Source: Prado023 sp963700395 (GTDB lineage Bacteria; Actinomycetota; Actinomycetes; S36-B12; CAIYMF01). From it: 12,489 nt of DNA. The stretch covers positions 1 through 12,489 of the forward strand of contig CAVOXI010000006.1 of the NCBI GenBank assembly GCA_963700395.1. The letters are read 5' to 3'. Positions within the stretch are counted from its first letter, which is position 1. Each line of letters opens with the position of its first letter. Positions 1-6,350 of this stretch are shown here, piece after piece. Below the pieces are notes generated by a model. The model worked only from the letters and a program-made list of their open reading frames with translations, made no database searches and had not been told where the DNA came from. Made by a program: the position numbers and the translations under genes.

Positions 1-328
1 TTATGCTCATTATTTATTCGTTCGTTAGTGCTAGTCCTCCGGTGTGATCGACGTGTCGTCCCTGCTGGGACAGGGCAGGTACCTGCTCACCACCCAGGTG
101 CACACGGCGCACCCTGATCCCGAGCTCGTCGAGTACGGTCAGCTGCAGCTCGTCCGCGTCCCATGGAAGAACAACGCTGCAAGTAGCCGACAGGCCTGCG
201 AAGCCGCGACGCACCGATGGGGGTCCTGCCTCGGCCAGGAGGCCCATGGCTGCGTTCTGCACCCGACGGACGCGGCATATCGAAGTCACCGCCGGGAGGC
301 GCGGCCGACCATTGACCGCGATGCGGGG
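1..328. other. Left-edge region, no recognisable gene
   Basis: No protein family is recognised here in any frame. The first 35 bases are strikingly AT-rich for this window. An open minus-strand frame ends at 14 and starts near 361, where it would overlap the iron box at 329-347. Its translation shows no motif I recognise, although its last third, around an LDELGIRVRRVHL stretch, looks more protein-like than the rest. It may be the remains of a gene that was divergent to the small protein at 363. I would not call it a gene. Confidence 0.4.
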
Positions 329-347
329 TAAGGCTAGCCTCACCTTT
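329..347 (+). promoter_or_regulatory. IdeR/DtxR-type iron box
   Basis: The 19 bases TAAGGCTAGCCTCACCTTT match the IdeR/DtxR operator consensus TWAGGTWAGSCTWACCTWA at 16 of 19 positions. The mismatches are at positions 6, 13 and 19. The centre, AGGCTAGCCT, is a perfect 10-bp palindrome. Iron-loaded IdeR/DtxR normally binds such boxes and represses siderophore and iron-uptake genes, or activates storage genes. The box lies 15 bases before the ATG at 363, directly against the ribosome binding site GAAGGGAG (351-358), so binding would block transcription of the small protein. It could equally have served a minus-strand gene now lost. The match is seen directly; regulation is inferred. Confidence 0.6.
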
Positions 348-362
348 AGCGAAGGGAGCACG

Positions 363-504
363 ATGAAGGACCTGCGGTGTCTCGTCGGTTGGCATCACTT
401 CGTGGCCCGACTACCCTCGCTCCGAGGATGGGACCGGAGCCTCCTCGGATTGCAGCCGATGTGGGAAGTACAACCCGGACTTCCGCGTCGCGTCCCCGCA
501 GTGA
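363..504 (+). pseudogene. Small CxxC (zinc-ribbon-like) protein, frameshifted
   Basis: A ribosome binding site (GAAGGGAG, 351-358) stands 4 bases before the ATG at 363. The frame starts MKDLRCLVGWHHFVARL, then the likely continuation lies in the next frame from about 412: YPRSEDGTGASSDCSRCGKY and on to a stop at 502-504. Joined, this gives a protein of about 47 residues with an N-terminal LRCLxGWHH segment and a C-terminal CSRCGKY knuckle. That is the pattern of a small actinobacterial family of unknown function (start with Cys and His, end with CxxCGK). One extra base near 405-412 explains the break. The paired Cys and His residues suggest metal binding. Without the shift the frame runs on into sequence with no protein character. 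Either a real pseudogene or a sequencing error. Confidence 0.5.
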
Positions 505-810
505 CCCGTTCGAGGCCGACGACCGACCCAGGGAAGTCGCGCGGTCGGGCAGTGGATGGTGTCCGCGCCTCGCTGAGCCGGCCCCGCTACGCACCGCGTG
601 ACCGCAGGGCGCCCTTGAGGATGTAGCGGGCCGTTTCCCCACGACGAGCCGAACGTCCCGACAAACCGTCCCCGACTCCGCGGTGGGGTCGCTACCCCAA
701 ACGAAAGGGCCCAGATCGTCATTGCGAAGCCAAGACCCAGCCCCACGATGCCTGATTGAGGCCCTCTCACCGGTCCTCCCAGGTGCGGATCGGCGCCACG
801 CCTACCCCGC
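505..810. other. Gene-poor stretch with a possible decayed membrane protein on the minus strand
   Basis: No intact gene is seen. On the minus strand, an ATG at 770 opens a frame whose residues 8-27 form a hydrophobic, membrane-like segment (IVGLGLGFAMTIWALSFGV). The sequence then loses protein character, and other frames hold scraps such as ESGTVC. This is compatible with a broken small membrane protein with a cysteine-containing extracytoplasmic part, a common actinobacterial type, but the evidence is weak. Confidence 0.25.
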
Positions 811-816
811 TAGAAT
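811..816 (+). promoter_or_regulatory. Possible -10 element for the tRNA gene
   Basis: TAGAAT is close to the sigma-70-type -10 consensus TATAAT and stands 61 bases before the tRNA. No convincing -35 hexamer is seen at the right distance. The call rests on the hexamer and its location only. Confidence 0.25.
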
Positions 817-839
817 CCCAGCGCTGGCGAGTCGACTTA

Positions 840-870
840 TGCACACACATGTGCACACAGTTCTGCACAC
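840..870 (+). repeat. Three TGCACAC direct repeats, 12-bp period
   Basis: TGCACAC occurs at 840-846, 852-858 and 864-870, each copy starting exactly 12 bases after the previous one. The middle copy sits in the palindrome TGTGCACA. The array ends 7 bases before the tRNA-Arg gene. Possible roles are a protein-binding array on the tRNA leader or a scar of an integration event. No function is shown by sequence alone. Confidence 0.5.
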
Positions 871-877
871 CCGCCCC

Positions 878-950
878 GCGCCCGTAGCTCAACGGATAGA
901 GCAGCCGGTTTCTACCCGGCTGGTTGGGGGTTCGAGTCCCTCCGGGCGCA
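878..950 (+). tRNA. tRNA-Arg (anticodon UCU)
   Basis: A full cloverleaf can be folded. The acceptor stem is GCGCCCG (878-884) with CGGGCGC (943-949), followed by discriminator base A (950). The D arm is GCTC (887-890) with GAGC (899-902). The anticodon stem is GCCGG (904-908) with CCGGC (916-920), and its loop TTTCTAC gives anticodon TCT at 911-913, reading AGA. The T arm is GGGGG, TTCGAGT, CCCTC (926-942) with one G-T pair. The 3' CCA is not encoded, as is usual in Actinobacteria. AGA is a rare codon in such a high-GC genome. tRNA genes are frequent integration sites, which fits the decayed accessory genes on both sides. Confidence 0.97.
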
Positions 951-1029
951 CAATTTGGAAGGTGAGACGGCATCGCCTGAGTCTTTGGGCGGTCGGCATC
1001 CTGAGTTTGGCGGGGCCCCTAACGATCCA

Positions 1030-1409
1030 TTGAGCATGGTGATTCTATTTTCGCCGTGGTCGGTCTTTGGCGCTCGCCGGAAGGCCGATCTTGGGGATCT
1101 TTGGTGAGGCGGTGGGAGGTTTTCTGGCGGGATCTGAGCAGCCGAGCGACCTCTTTTCGGCCTGACGACCGAGGAACCGATCCGCAACAGGACGACCGAC
1201 GGGCCAGACGCGCCCGACGCCGCGAGCAGGGTCCCAAAGTCTGTGTCGGCAGACACAGGACCCGCCCATCGAGGTCCGCTCTGGCAAGGACGTCCGTATC
1301 GGGGGCGGCCTTCAGCCCGAGTTCCCGGACGTGAACGACATCCCACCCAGCGCTCGTTGCCAACGACGGCCCAGGAGATGGGAAGGTTCTCGTCGAGCAG
1401 CAGCCTCAT
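1030..1409 (-). pseudogene. DUF5615 (PIN-like) toxin, multiply frameshifted
   Basis: The ATG at 1409-1407 opens MRLLLDENLPIS, the hallmark start of DUF5615/Mut7-C-like PIN toxins, whose early acidic residue (DEN) is part of the predicted nuclease site. The frame then breaks. The next family segment, GWDVVHVRELGLKAAPDTDV followed by LARADLDGRVL, is in a second frame. The acidic SADTDFGTLLAASGASGPS segment and VVLLRI return to the first frame. The tail, with EVARLL, breaks again. At least three indels are needed to restore one protein of about 120 residues. Intact relatives act as ribonuclease-like toxins beside a DUF433 antitoxin. The order and overlap with the upstream remnant show that this was such a pair. 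The 3' limit is approximate. The family call is from motif recognition. Confidence 0.7.
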
Positions 1410-1560
1410 GCCGACAAGAGGGGCAGGTCCCGGTCGCGAACTGCGACCGCCGCGTAGCGAGAGACGCTCGGCGACGTCCTCCGGCTCAAGGTCCGGGAGG
1501 TCTCCGCAGATCTGCTCGACGTTCGTTCCGTACGGCGACCCGCGAATGAAGTCCCGGGCC
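1406..1560 (-). pseudogene. DUF433 antitoxin remnant
   Basis: Read on the minus strand, one frame gives NVEQICGDLPDLEPEDVAER. The neighbouring frame continues with RYAAVAVRDRDLPLLSA and a TGA at 1408-1406. Joined, these match the C-terminal half of DUF433 proteins (DxPxLxxEDVxxALxYAA, then a short charged end). The stop overlaps the toxin start as ATGA, the usual translational coupling of antitoxin and toxin. The N-terminal half is not recognisable beyond a possible IRGS near 1545, so the gene is both frameshifted and eroded. Intact DUF433 proteins bind DNA and neutralise the DUF5615 partner; this copy cannot. Confidence 0.6.
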
Positions 1561-1734
1561 GCTGGACGACCTGGCCGCCTACCTCGCGGGCGACGCGCGC
1601 CAGCGCCCTGCGGTCGCCCGGCGCCAGCCAGTTCGAGACGATCCGCCGGTCCGCTGACGGCAACGGGCGCGCACCGGGCAACGATCCAACTCGCCTTCGC
1701 AGGCGCGGCGTACGCCATCGCGTGCAGCCTCCGG
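1561..1734. other. No recognisable feature
   Basis: Very GC-rich sequence between the antitoxin remnant and the Fic remnant. Long frames are open on both strands only because stop codons are rare at this base composition. Their translations are rich in Arg, Pro and Gly and show no family motif. It may contain eroded 5' parts of both neighbours. Confidence 0.4.
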
Positions 1735-2203
1735 TCGGCCTACATCATGGCGACCTCGACCGATCGGTACGTCCGCGCACTCGACGGCACCCGGTCGACG
1801 CCCGGGCCACGAGGGTCTTCTCGACGGGGTCGAACTGTTCCTGTCCGCGACCGGCCGCGCTGCGCGGTCACGGGGCACTTCGCGACCACCGGGAACTGGC
1901 GGCAGGATGCCCGCCCCCGGATCGAGAAGGCGCGCGCAGAATCGGCGGCGCTCCTGCTCCTGGACGCCCTCCCATCCGCCCCGTCCCGATCACCACGGCG
2001 GCCGTTCGCGGATCGGCCGAACCTTCGATCGCCAGCGACGCCGGGAGCAGCTACGCGCCGCCGGCGCCGTGCGACCGGTGACGCTGGGCCGTCGGAACCG
2101 GGCTTTCGAGGCGGTTGGGTTGTTCGAGGCCTTCACCGGCTCGGAGCGCATGCTGGCCAGCCCGGATGCCGACACGGCCATCAGCCCACCACGACGGCCA
2201 CCC
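1735..2203 (+). pseudogene. Fic-family protein, C-terminal remnant with frameshifts
   Basis: Pieces of one protein appear in order in changing frames. GLLDGVELFLSATGRAA (from 1814) matches the helix after the Fic core (FFLxGV in the family). A second frame gives GHFATTGNWRQDARPRIEKA, then RAESAALLLLDALPS. A third gives PVPITTAAV, the start of the winged-helix domain. The original frame then resumes with REQLRAAGAVRPVTLGRRNR and AFEAVGLFEAFTGSERMLAS, the typical winged-helix end of Fic/DOC proteins. At least three indels are needed. The catalytic HPFxDGNGR motif is not found, so the AMPylation domain has been lost or eroded. Intact Fic proteins modify target proteins with AMP and often belong to toxin-antitoxin systems. 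The last frame stays open into the protease gene downstream. Confidence 0.65.
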
Positions 2204-2308
2204 CCCGCGACCCCCCGAGACCCCGGGTTGACCCCTGGATCGGCTAGTGGAAGCATCACAGCGGGCGTAGCGACATGCGCTCATTCCTTCTGTGAAACCG
2301 GAGATATC

Positions 2309-3217
2309 GTGCGAAATCTGAAGCGAACCTTGATAGCTGGCGCAGTGGCTGCCTTTGTTGCAGTGACAGCGATTCCCGCGACGGCCATCACGGGCGGTGT
2401 GCGTGACGGGGATCAACACCCCAACGTGGGCCTCGTCCTCTTCTACGCCCATGAGGGTGACACGAACGCCCGGTTCAGGTGCAGCGGAACCCTGGTCAGC
2501 ACTGACGTGATCCTGACCGCAGCGCACTGCACGGAGGGCACGGTCGGCTTGACCCTGATCACATTCGAGTCCGACATCGCCGAGGTAGCTCCATCAGGCC
2601 TGCCGCGCGCCGCAGATGATCCGGGCTTGGTCGACCCAACTAGCCCCGCGGCCGGCACCTCGGGCACCGGCTTCACGTCCATCCCGGACGGCTATTACGG
2701 AGGTACCGCCGTCACCCACCCCGACTACTCCGGCTTCACCGACACGCGCAACTGGAACGACGTCGGGATCGTGACCCTCGAATCGCCAGTTTCGACCCAA
2801 GTTGCATCCCCGGCGGCCATCGCCCCCCGCAACTACCTCAACGCGTACGCCCAGCCTGTGCTGAACAAGACGAACTTCACTCTCGTCGGCTATGGCACTG
2901 AGGTGCGCAAGCCCGACTCCGGGCCACAGAAGCCGACCCCACAGACCTACCCGCTGGTCCGGCGGATGACGACGTCGAACGGTCAGAAGCTCACTGACCA
3001 GCTCGTGCAGATGAACGGCAACCCCGCCAACGTGATCGCCGGCGGAGGGACCTGCTTCGGCGACTCGGGTGGCCCTTCGTTCCTCAATGGCAACCTGGTG
3101 ACAGTGACCAGTTACGGGTACACCAGCAACTGCCGCTACCTCGGTGGGTACCAGCGCGTGGACATCCCAGTCGTGCAGGACTGGCTGGCAACCTTCGGCG
3201 TCACCCCGGCTAAGTAG
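2309..3217 (+). CDS. Secreted trypsin-like serine protease (peptidase family S1)
   Basis: 302 residues. The GTG start at 2309 follows GGAGA (2300-2304) and opens a classic Sec signal peptide: RNLKR, then a hydrophobic core, then a likely cut after AIPATA (residue 26). The mature protein would begin ITGG, like the IVGG N-terminus of chymotrypsin-fold enzymes, so it may need no separate propeptide. The catalytic triad is intact: His73 in LTAAHC, Asp151 in NDVGIVTL, Ser253 in CFGDSGGP. Cys58-Cys74 and Cys249-Cys275 are likely disulfides. It should be an exported endopeptidase; the substrate is unknown. The open frame extends upstream to 1907, but that part is the Fic remnant and is not protease. 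The gene stands alone and ends in a strong hairpin. It has no transmembrane anchor or sorting signal. Confidence 0.9.
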   Translation: MRNLKRTLIAGAVAAFVAVTAIPATAITGGVRDGDQHPNVGLVLFYAHEGDTNARFRCSGTLVSTDVILTAAHCTEGTVGLTLITFESDIAEVAPSGLPRAADDPGLVDPTSPAAGTSGTGFTSIPDGYYGGTAVTHPDYSGFTDTRNWNDVGIVTLESPVSTQVASPAAIAPRNYLNAYAQPVLNKTNFTLVGYGTEVRKPDSGPQKPTPQTYPLVRRMTTSNGQKLTDQLVQMNGNPANVIAGGGTCFGDSGGPSFLNGNLVTVTSYGYTSNCRYLGGYQRVDIPVVQDWLATFGVTPAK

Positions 3218-3235
3218 CGGCAACCAACTGCAAGG

Positions 3236-3275
3236 GGCTGCGACGTCACACCAAGACGGGGGTGACGTCGCAGCC
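3236..3275 (+). terminator. Perfect 14-bp hairpin after the protease gene
   Basis: GGCTGCGACGTCAC (3236-3249) pairs without mismatch with GTGACGTCGCAGCC (3262-3275) across a 12-base loop, 19 bases after the stop codon. No T-run follows, as is common for actinobacterial terminators. The arms also contain the palindrome GACGTC, so a protein-binding site is an alternative reading. Confidence 0.65.
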
Positions 3276-3303
3276 GCCTTCAGCAGCGGCGGGTGTCCTC
3301 GTA

Positions 3304-3322
3304 GAGCCCGCGTTCCGGGCTC
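3304..3322 (+). terminator. Second short hairpin
   Basis: GAGCCCG (3304-3310) pairs perfectly with CGGGCTC (3316-3322) over a 5-base loop. It lies 28 bases after the larger hairpin and 64 bases before the next start, so it may act with it as a tandem terminator, or sit in the leader of the reductase gene. No T-run follows. Confidence 0.35.
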
Positions 3323-3386
3323 AACCCCCGCCCAGACCCCGTCCCCCTCCTTGCCGAGCGTGGACCTGCCGCCCGAGACTGGACGA

Positions 3387-3920
3387 ATGGCCACCCAGTA
3401 CTACGTCGCCTCCAGCATTGACGGGTTCATCGCCGACGACGAGGAGACCCTGTCGTGGCTGCTCACGCGCCACGCGGACGAGGACGGGCCGATGGCGTAC
3501 CGAGCGTTCATCGCCGACGTCGGGGCCCTGGTCATGGGAGCCGCGACGTACCGCTGGGTCCTCAACCACGACTCCGGGCCCGACCAGCCGCCGTGGCCCT
3601 ACGACATACCGGCGTGGGTCTTCACGCACCACGATCTGCCCCGGGTCGACGGCGACGTCCGGTTCGTGAGCGGCCCGGTCGCCGACGTCTACCCGGACAT
3701 GCTCTCCGCTGCCGGTGACCGGAACACCTGGGTTGTGGGTGGTGGCGACCTGGCCGGGCAGTTCGCCGACGAGGGCCTGCTCGACGAGGTCTGGGTGACC
3801 TACGCGCCGGTCACCCTCGGGTCCGGCGCCCCCCTGCTGCCCAGGAGGTTGGAGCTGGAGCTGCAGGAGGTTGCCCGCAGCCAGGACTTCGCATGCGCGC
3901 GGTTCCGGGTCGTCCACTGA
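3387..3920 (+). CDS. Dihydrofolate reductase-like (RibD C-terminal domain) family protein
   Basis: 177 residues, with ATG at 3387 after a weak GGA-type ribosome site. The family pattern is complete: YVASSIDGFIAD at the N-terminus, VMGAATYRWVL (residues 49-59) in the nucleotide-binding region, VVGGGDLAGQFADEGLLDEV (116-135), and the closing VTLGSGAPLLP (142-152). Proteins of this type share the DHFR fold and the NADPH-dependent reductase domain of RibD, but stand-alone copies in Actinobacteria mostly have unknown substrates and are not the housekeeping folate enzyme. Expected to be a soluble cytoplasmic oxidoreductase. It is followed by a convergent gene whose stop is 34 bases away, so it is probably transcribed by itself. 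Confidence 0.85.
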   Translation: MATQYYVASSIDGFIADDEETLSWLLTRHADEDGPMAYRAFIADVGALVMGAATYRWVLNHDSGPDQPPWPYDIPAWVFTHHDLPRVDGDVRFVSGPVADVYPDMLSAAGDRNTWVVGGGDLAGQFADEGLLDEVWVTYAPVTLGSGAPLLPRRLELELQEVARSQDFACARFRVVH

Positions 3921-3954
3921 CGGGCGGCCACTGACGGTCGCTCAGCGCGTCGGG

Positions 3955-4794
3955 TCATCCGCCGACGAAGGCGCCGGCGTTCAGCGTCAGGAGCAGCGCA
4001 TCGCCCACCGCGAGCAGCAGGACGACCGTGAACAGGTGCCGCCCGCCCGCTGCAGTCGCCCCCACGATCGACGCCAGGGACAGGCCCACCAGAAGCCCGA
4101 CCGAGACCGCGATGGGCAGATCCAGGTGCGCGACGAGCAGCGCGGTGGCACCCAGGAGGGCGACCACCGACAGCAGCGCCGAGACCGGCCTGCCGAGGCG
4201 CCCCACAATGCCCTGCGTCTCGGTGGCCAGGTCGCCGTCGATGTCGGGGATCCCATTGGCCAGGTGGGCTCCGAGGCCGAGCAGCGAGAGCGTCGCGACC
4301 GCCCAGGGCGCCGGGGCCTGGGGTGGATCCAGTCCGTAGGTGAGGAACGGCGCGACCAGCCCGAAGGACACCATGTACGGCACGAACGACCACGCCGTGG
4401 TCTTCAGCCGCAGGTCGTAGGCCCAGGCAGAGGCGACGGCGAGGATGTGCGCCGCGCCGCCGACGACGCCACCGGCGAGGAACGACAGTGGGACGCAGGC
4501 CGCAGCCGCGAGGGCCGCGGCCATCCAGAGGGTGCGTGCGCTGATCCAGCCCCGCACGACCGGCTTGTCCCACCGCCCCGCACGCCGGTCCCGGTCGGCG
4601 TCGAAGGCGTCGTTGGCCCAGCCGATGGACAGCTGCCCGCTGAGCACCGCGAGGAGCACCAACACGCTTCCGACAGCTCCCCGACCCAGCGAGATCGCCA
4701 GCACGGTGAGCGCGCCGGTGACCACCAGCGTCGGGCCGGGATGGCAGCCCGCAGCCAGTCCCCGCACACGTTCCGACTCGATCACGGTCACCAT
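3955..4794 (-). CDS. UbiA-family membrane prenyltransferase
   Basis: 279 residues, with ATG at 4794. The frame is open further upstream, but this start sits 5 bases after the stop of the preceding gene, which fits an operon. Both aspartate-rich motifs of the UbiA superfamily are present: N61-DAFDADRD and the second motif at 180-188 (NGIPDIDGD). These bind the Mg-diphosphate of an isoprenyl donor. RWDKP (74-78) and YDLRLK (126-131) are also family-like. About eight hydrophobic segments are visible, as expected for an integral membrane enzyme. It probably attaches a prenyl chain to an aromatic acceptor. As the last gene of an operon with a type III polyketide synthase, the likely acceptor is the resorcinol/pyrone product or a quinone derived from it. 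That is inference; a menaquinone-type or chlorophyll-synthase-like substrate cannot be excluded. Confidence 0.85.
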   Translation of the reverse strand: MVTVIESERVRGLAAGCHPGPTLVVTGALTVLAISLGRGAVGSVLVLLAVLSGQLSIGWANDAFDADRDRRAGRWDKPVVRGWISARTLWMAAALAAAACVPLSFLAGGVVGGAAHILAVASAWAYDLRLKTTAWSFVPYMVSFGLVAPFLTYGLDPPQAPAPWAVATLSLLGLGAHLANGIPDIDGDLATETQGIVGRLGRPVSALLSVVALLGATALLVAHLDLPIAVSVGLLVGLSLASIVGATAAGGRHLFTVVLLLAVGDALLLTLNAGAFVGG

Positions 4795-4799
4795 GGCAA

Positions 4800-5819
4800 C
4801 TATCCGGCGATCTGGTCGACGACGCGAGTGAACGTGCGCGGCAGGGCCTGCGCGGCAGGGACGATCATGGGGCGCAACGTCCTGCTGGCACCCACCCGGA
4901 GCAGGGCATTGGTCACGTGCCGGTAGGAGCGCGTGATCCGCCGCCACTCATCCTCGTAGGTGGCCGGCCGATCCCCCAGGATCGCCTCGACAGCGGCCCG
5001 GGACTCAGCGAAGCCCACGCGCAGCCCCTCGCCGGTCAGGGCATCGACATACCCGGCGGCGTCACCGACGAGCAGCACCCGACCTGCCACCCGCGCCGTG
5101 GTGGACTGCCGGAACGGCCCTGCCCCCCTGAGTGCGCTCGCCATGGGCGCCCCGGCCAGGTGTCGGGAGAGGCTGGGCACGCTGGCGATCGTGGCGTCCA
5201 GGTTCAGCGGACCGGCCCCCAGCACCGCCACGCCCACGCCGTCCGCGCCCACGGGGGTGACGTAGGCCTCCCAGTGGGGTCCCCAGTGCACCTCGACCAG
5301 GTCCGACCACGGAGCCGTGCGGAAATGCCGGCGCACGCCGTACCGGCGGGGACCGGTCCGGGGCGCCTCCAACCCCACGGCCCGACGGACGGCTGAGTGC
5401 AGGCCATCGGCCCCGATCAGGTAGCGCCCGCGAAGTCCCGCAACATCGACGCCCTCGGCGGACTGCGCCACCTCGGTCACCCTGCCCGGGACCACCCGAA
5501 CCCCGAGATCCGTCGCGCGATCCAGCATCTGCTGGTGCAGGACGGTACGTCGCACCCCACGTCCGGGCCCGGCCGTGAACCTGGCCTCGGCCACGCGCGA
5601 ACCCGACAGGTAGCGGATCCCGGTGAGGTCCACCCCCGGCGGGTCGATGCCGAGGGCCCGAAGGCTCGACACGGAGTCGGGCATCAGGCCCTCACCACAC
5701 GCCTTGTCGATGGTCCCGGTGCGAGGTTCCACCACCACGACCTCCAAGCCGGCAAGCGCCGCACCGATGGCTGCGGACAGGCCCACCGGACCGGCCCCCG
5801 CAACGATCACGTCGATCAC
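4800..5819 (-). CDS. FAD-dependent oxidoreductase, geranylgeranyl reductase / aromatic hydroxylase family
   Basis: 339 residues. The GTG start at 5819 overlaps the upstream methyltransferase stop as GTGA, indicating translational coupling; extending further upstream would run through that gene. Motifs in order: the FAD-binding GAGPVG (8-13), CGEGLMP (41-47) as in geranylgeranyl-reductase-like proteins, GADGLHSAVRR (136-146), and the FAD ribityl-binding GDAAGYVDALTGEGL (252-266). The family includes reductases that saturate prenyl chains and hydroxylases that act on aromatic rings. In the srs operon of Streptomyces griseus the flavoprotein SrsC hydroxylates the alkylresorcinol ring to a quinone-level product, and the same position here supports such a role. 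With UbiA next to it, prenyl-chain reduction is the competing idea. Confidence 0.85.
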   Translation of the reverse strand: MIDVIVAGAGPVGLSAAIGAALAGLEVVVVEPRTGTIDKACGEGLMPDSVSSLRALGIDPPGVDLTGIRYLSGSRVAEARFTAGPGRGVRRTVLHQQMLDRATDLGVRVVPGRVTEVAQSAEGVDVAGLRGRYLIGADGLHSAVRRAVGLEAPRTGPRRYGVRRHFRTAPWSDLVEVHWGPHWEAYVTPVGADGVGVAVLGAGPLNLDATIASVPSLSRHLAGAPMASALRGAGPFRQSTTARVAGRVLLVGDAAGYVDALTGEGLRVGFAESRAAVEAILGDRPATYEDEWRRITRSYRHVTNALLRVGASRTLRPMIVPAAQALPRTFTRVVDQIAG

Positions 5820-6346
5820 GTCGAGCCCGCGGGGAGCAGGGCCAGGGCGGCGTCCTCGGTGCGGATGCGCACGGCCATGAGGGGCGCGTTGAGGGTGGTG
5901 AAGGCCACAGCCGTGAACCAGGCCGAGCCCACGAGGGGCAGCGCGAGCCCCTCGATCGCCACCGCCACGTAGTTCGGGTGGGTCATCCAGCGGTAGGGCC
6001 CGCGGGTCACCCGAGGCAGCCCGGGGACGATCACGACCCGGGTGTTCCAGCGCGGACCCAACGACGTGATGCACCACCAGCGCAGGCCCTGCGCGGCCAG
6101 GACGAGGACCAGCATCGGCGCCGCCAGGGCCCAGCTCATCGAGTGGTCGGCCCGATGGACCTCCACCAGGGCCCCGACGAGCAGGCCGACGTGCAGGACC
6201 ACCATCACCGGGTAGTGGCCGCGACCGTACTCCTGGCCGCCCCGCTGTGCGCTCCAGCGCAGGTTGCGCTGGGAGACGACCAGCTCGGCCACCCGCTCGA
6301 GGGCGACCAGCACGATCAGGAGCGTGAACGCCGTTGTGCCGCTCAC
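5816..6346 (-). CDS. Isoprenylcysteine carboxyl methyltransferase (ICMT)-family methyltransferase
   Basis: 176 residues, GTG start at 6346, 4 bases after the stop of the polyketide synthase. Four or five hydrophobic segments mark it as an integral membrane protein. The C-terminal core RGPYRWMTHPNYVAVAIEG (115-133) and the RIRTED end (160-165) are the S-adenosylmethionine-binding signature of the ICMT/PEMT superfamily. Bacterial members next to type III polyketide synthases (SrsB in Streptomyces griseus, BpsB in Bacillus subtilis) O-methylate the resorcinol or pyrone head group of phenolic lipids, which is the most likely reaction here. No farnesyl-cysteine protein substrate is expected in bacteria. 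The stop overlaps the next gene by 4 bases. Confidence 0.87.
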   Translation of the reverse strand: MSGTTAFTLLIVLVALERVAELVVSQRNLRWSAQRGGQEYGRGHYPVMVVLHVGLLVGALVEVHRADHSMSWALAAPMLVLVLAAQGLRWWCITSLGPRWNTRVVIVPGLPRVTRGPYRWMTHPNYVAVAIEGLALPLVGSAWFTAVAFTTLNAPLMAVRIRTEDAALALLPAGST

Positions 6347-6350
6347 CGGG

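Noticed and set aside
767..973. Minus-strand frame containing GGTRTPNQPGRNRLLYPLSY
   Set aside because: This is the antisense translation of the tRNA-Arg gene, a well-known false protein in annotations.
1019..1363. 114-residue minus-strand frame as a complete gene
   Set aside because: Only its first third belongs to the toxin family; it is one frame of the frameshifted DUF5615 remnant.
1243..2247. 334-residue plus-strand open frame
   Set aside because: Translation is mostly Arg/Pro/Gly/Ser without motifs; it covers the antisense of the toxin-antitoxin remnant and one frame of the Fic remnant.
2594..3394. 266-residue minus-strand open frame opposite the protease
   Set aside because: Antisense of a gene with a complete catalytic triad and signal peptide; no family motif of its own.
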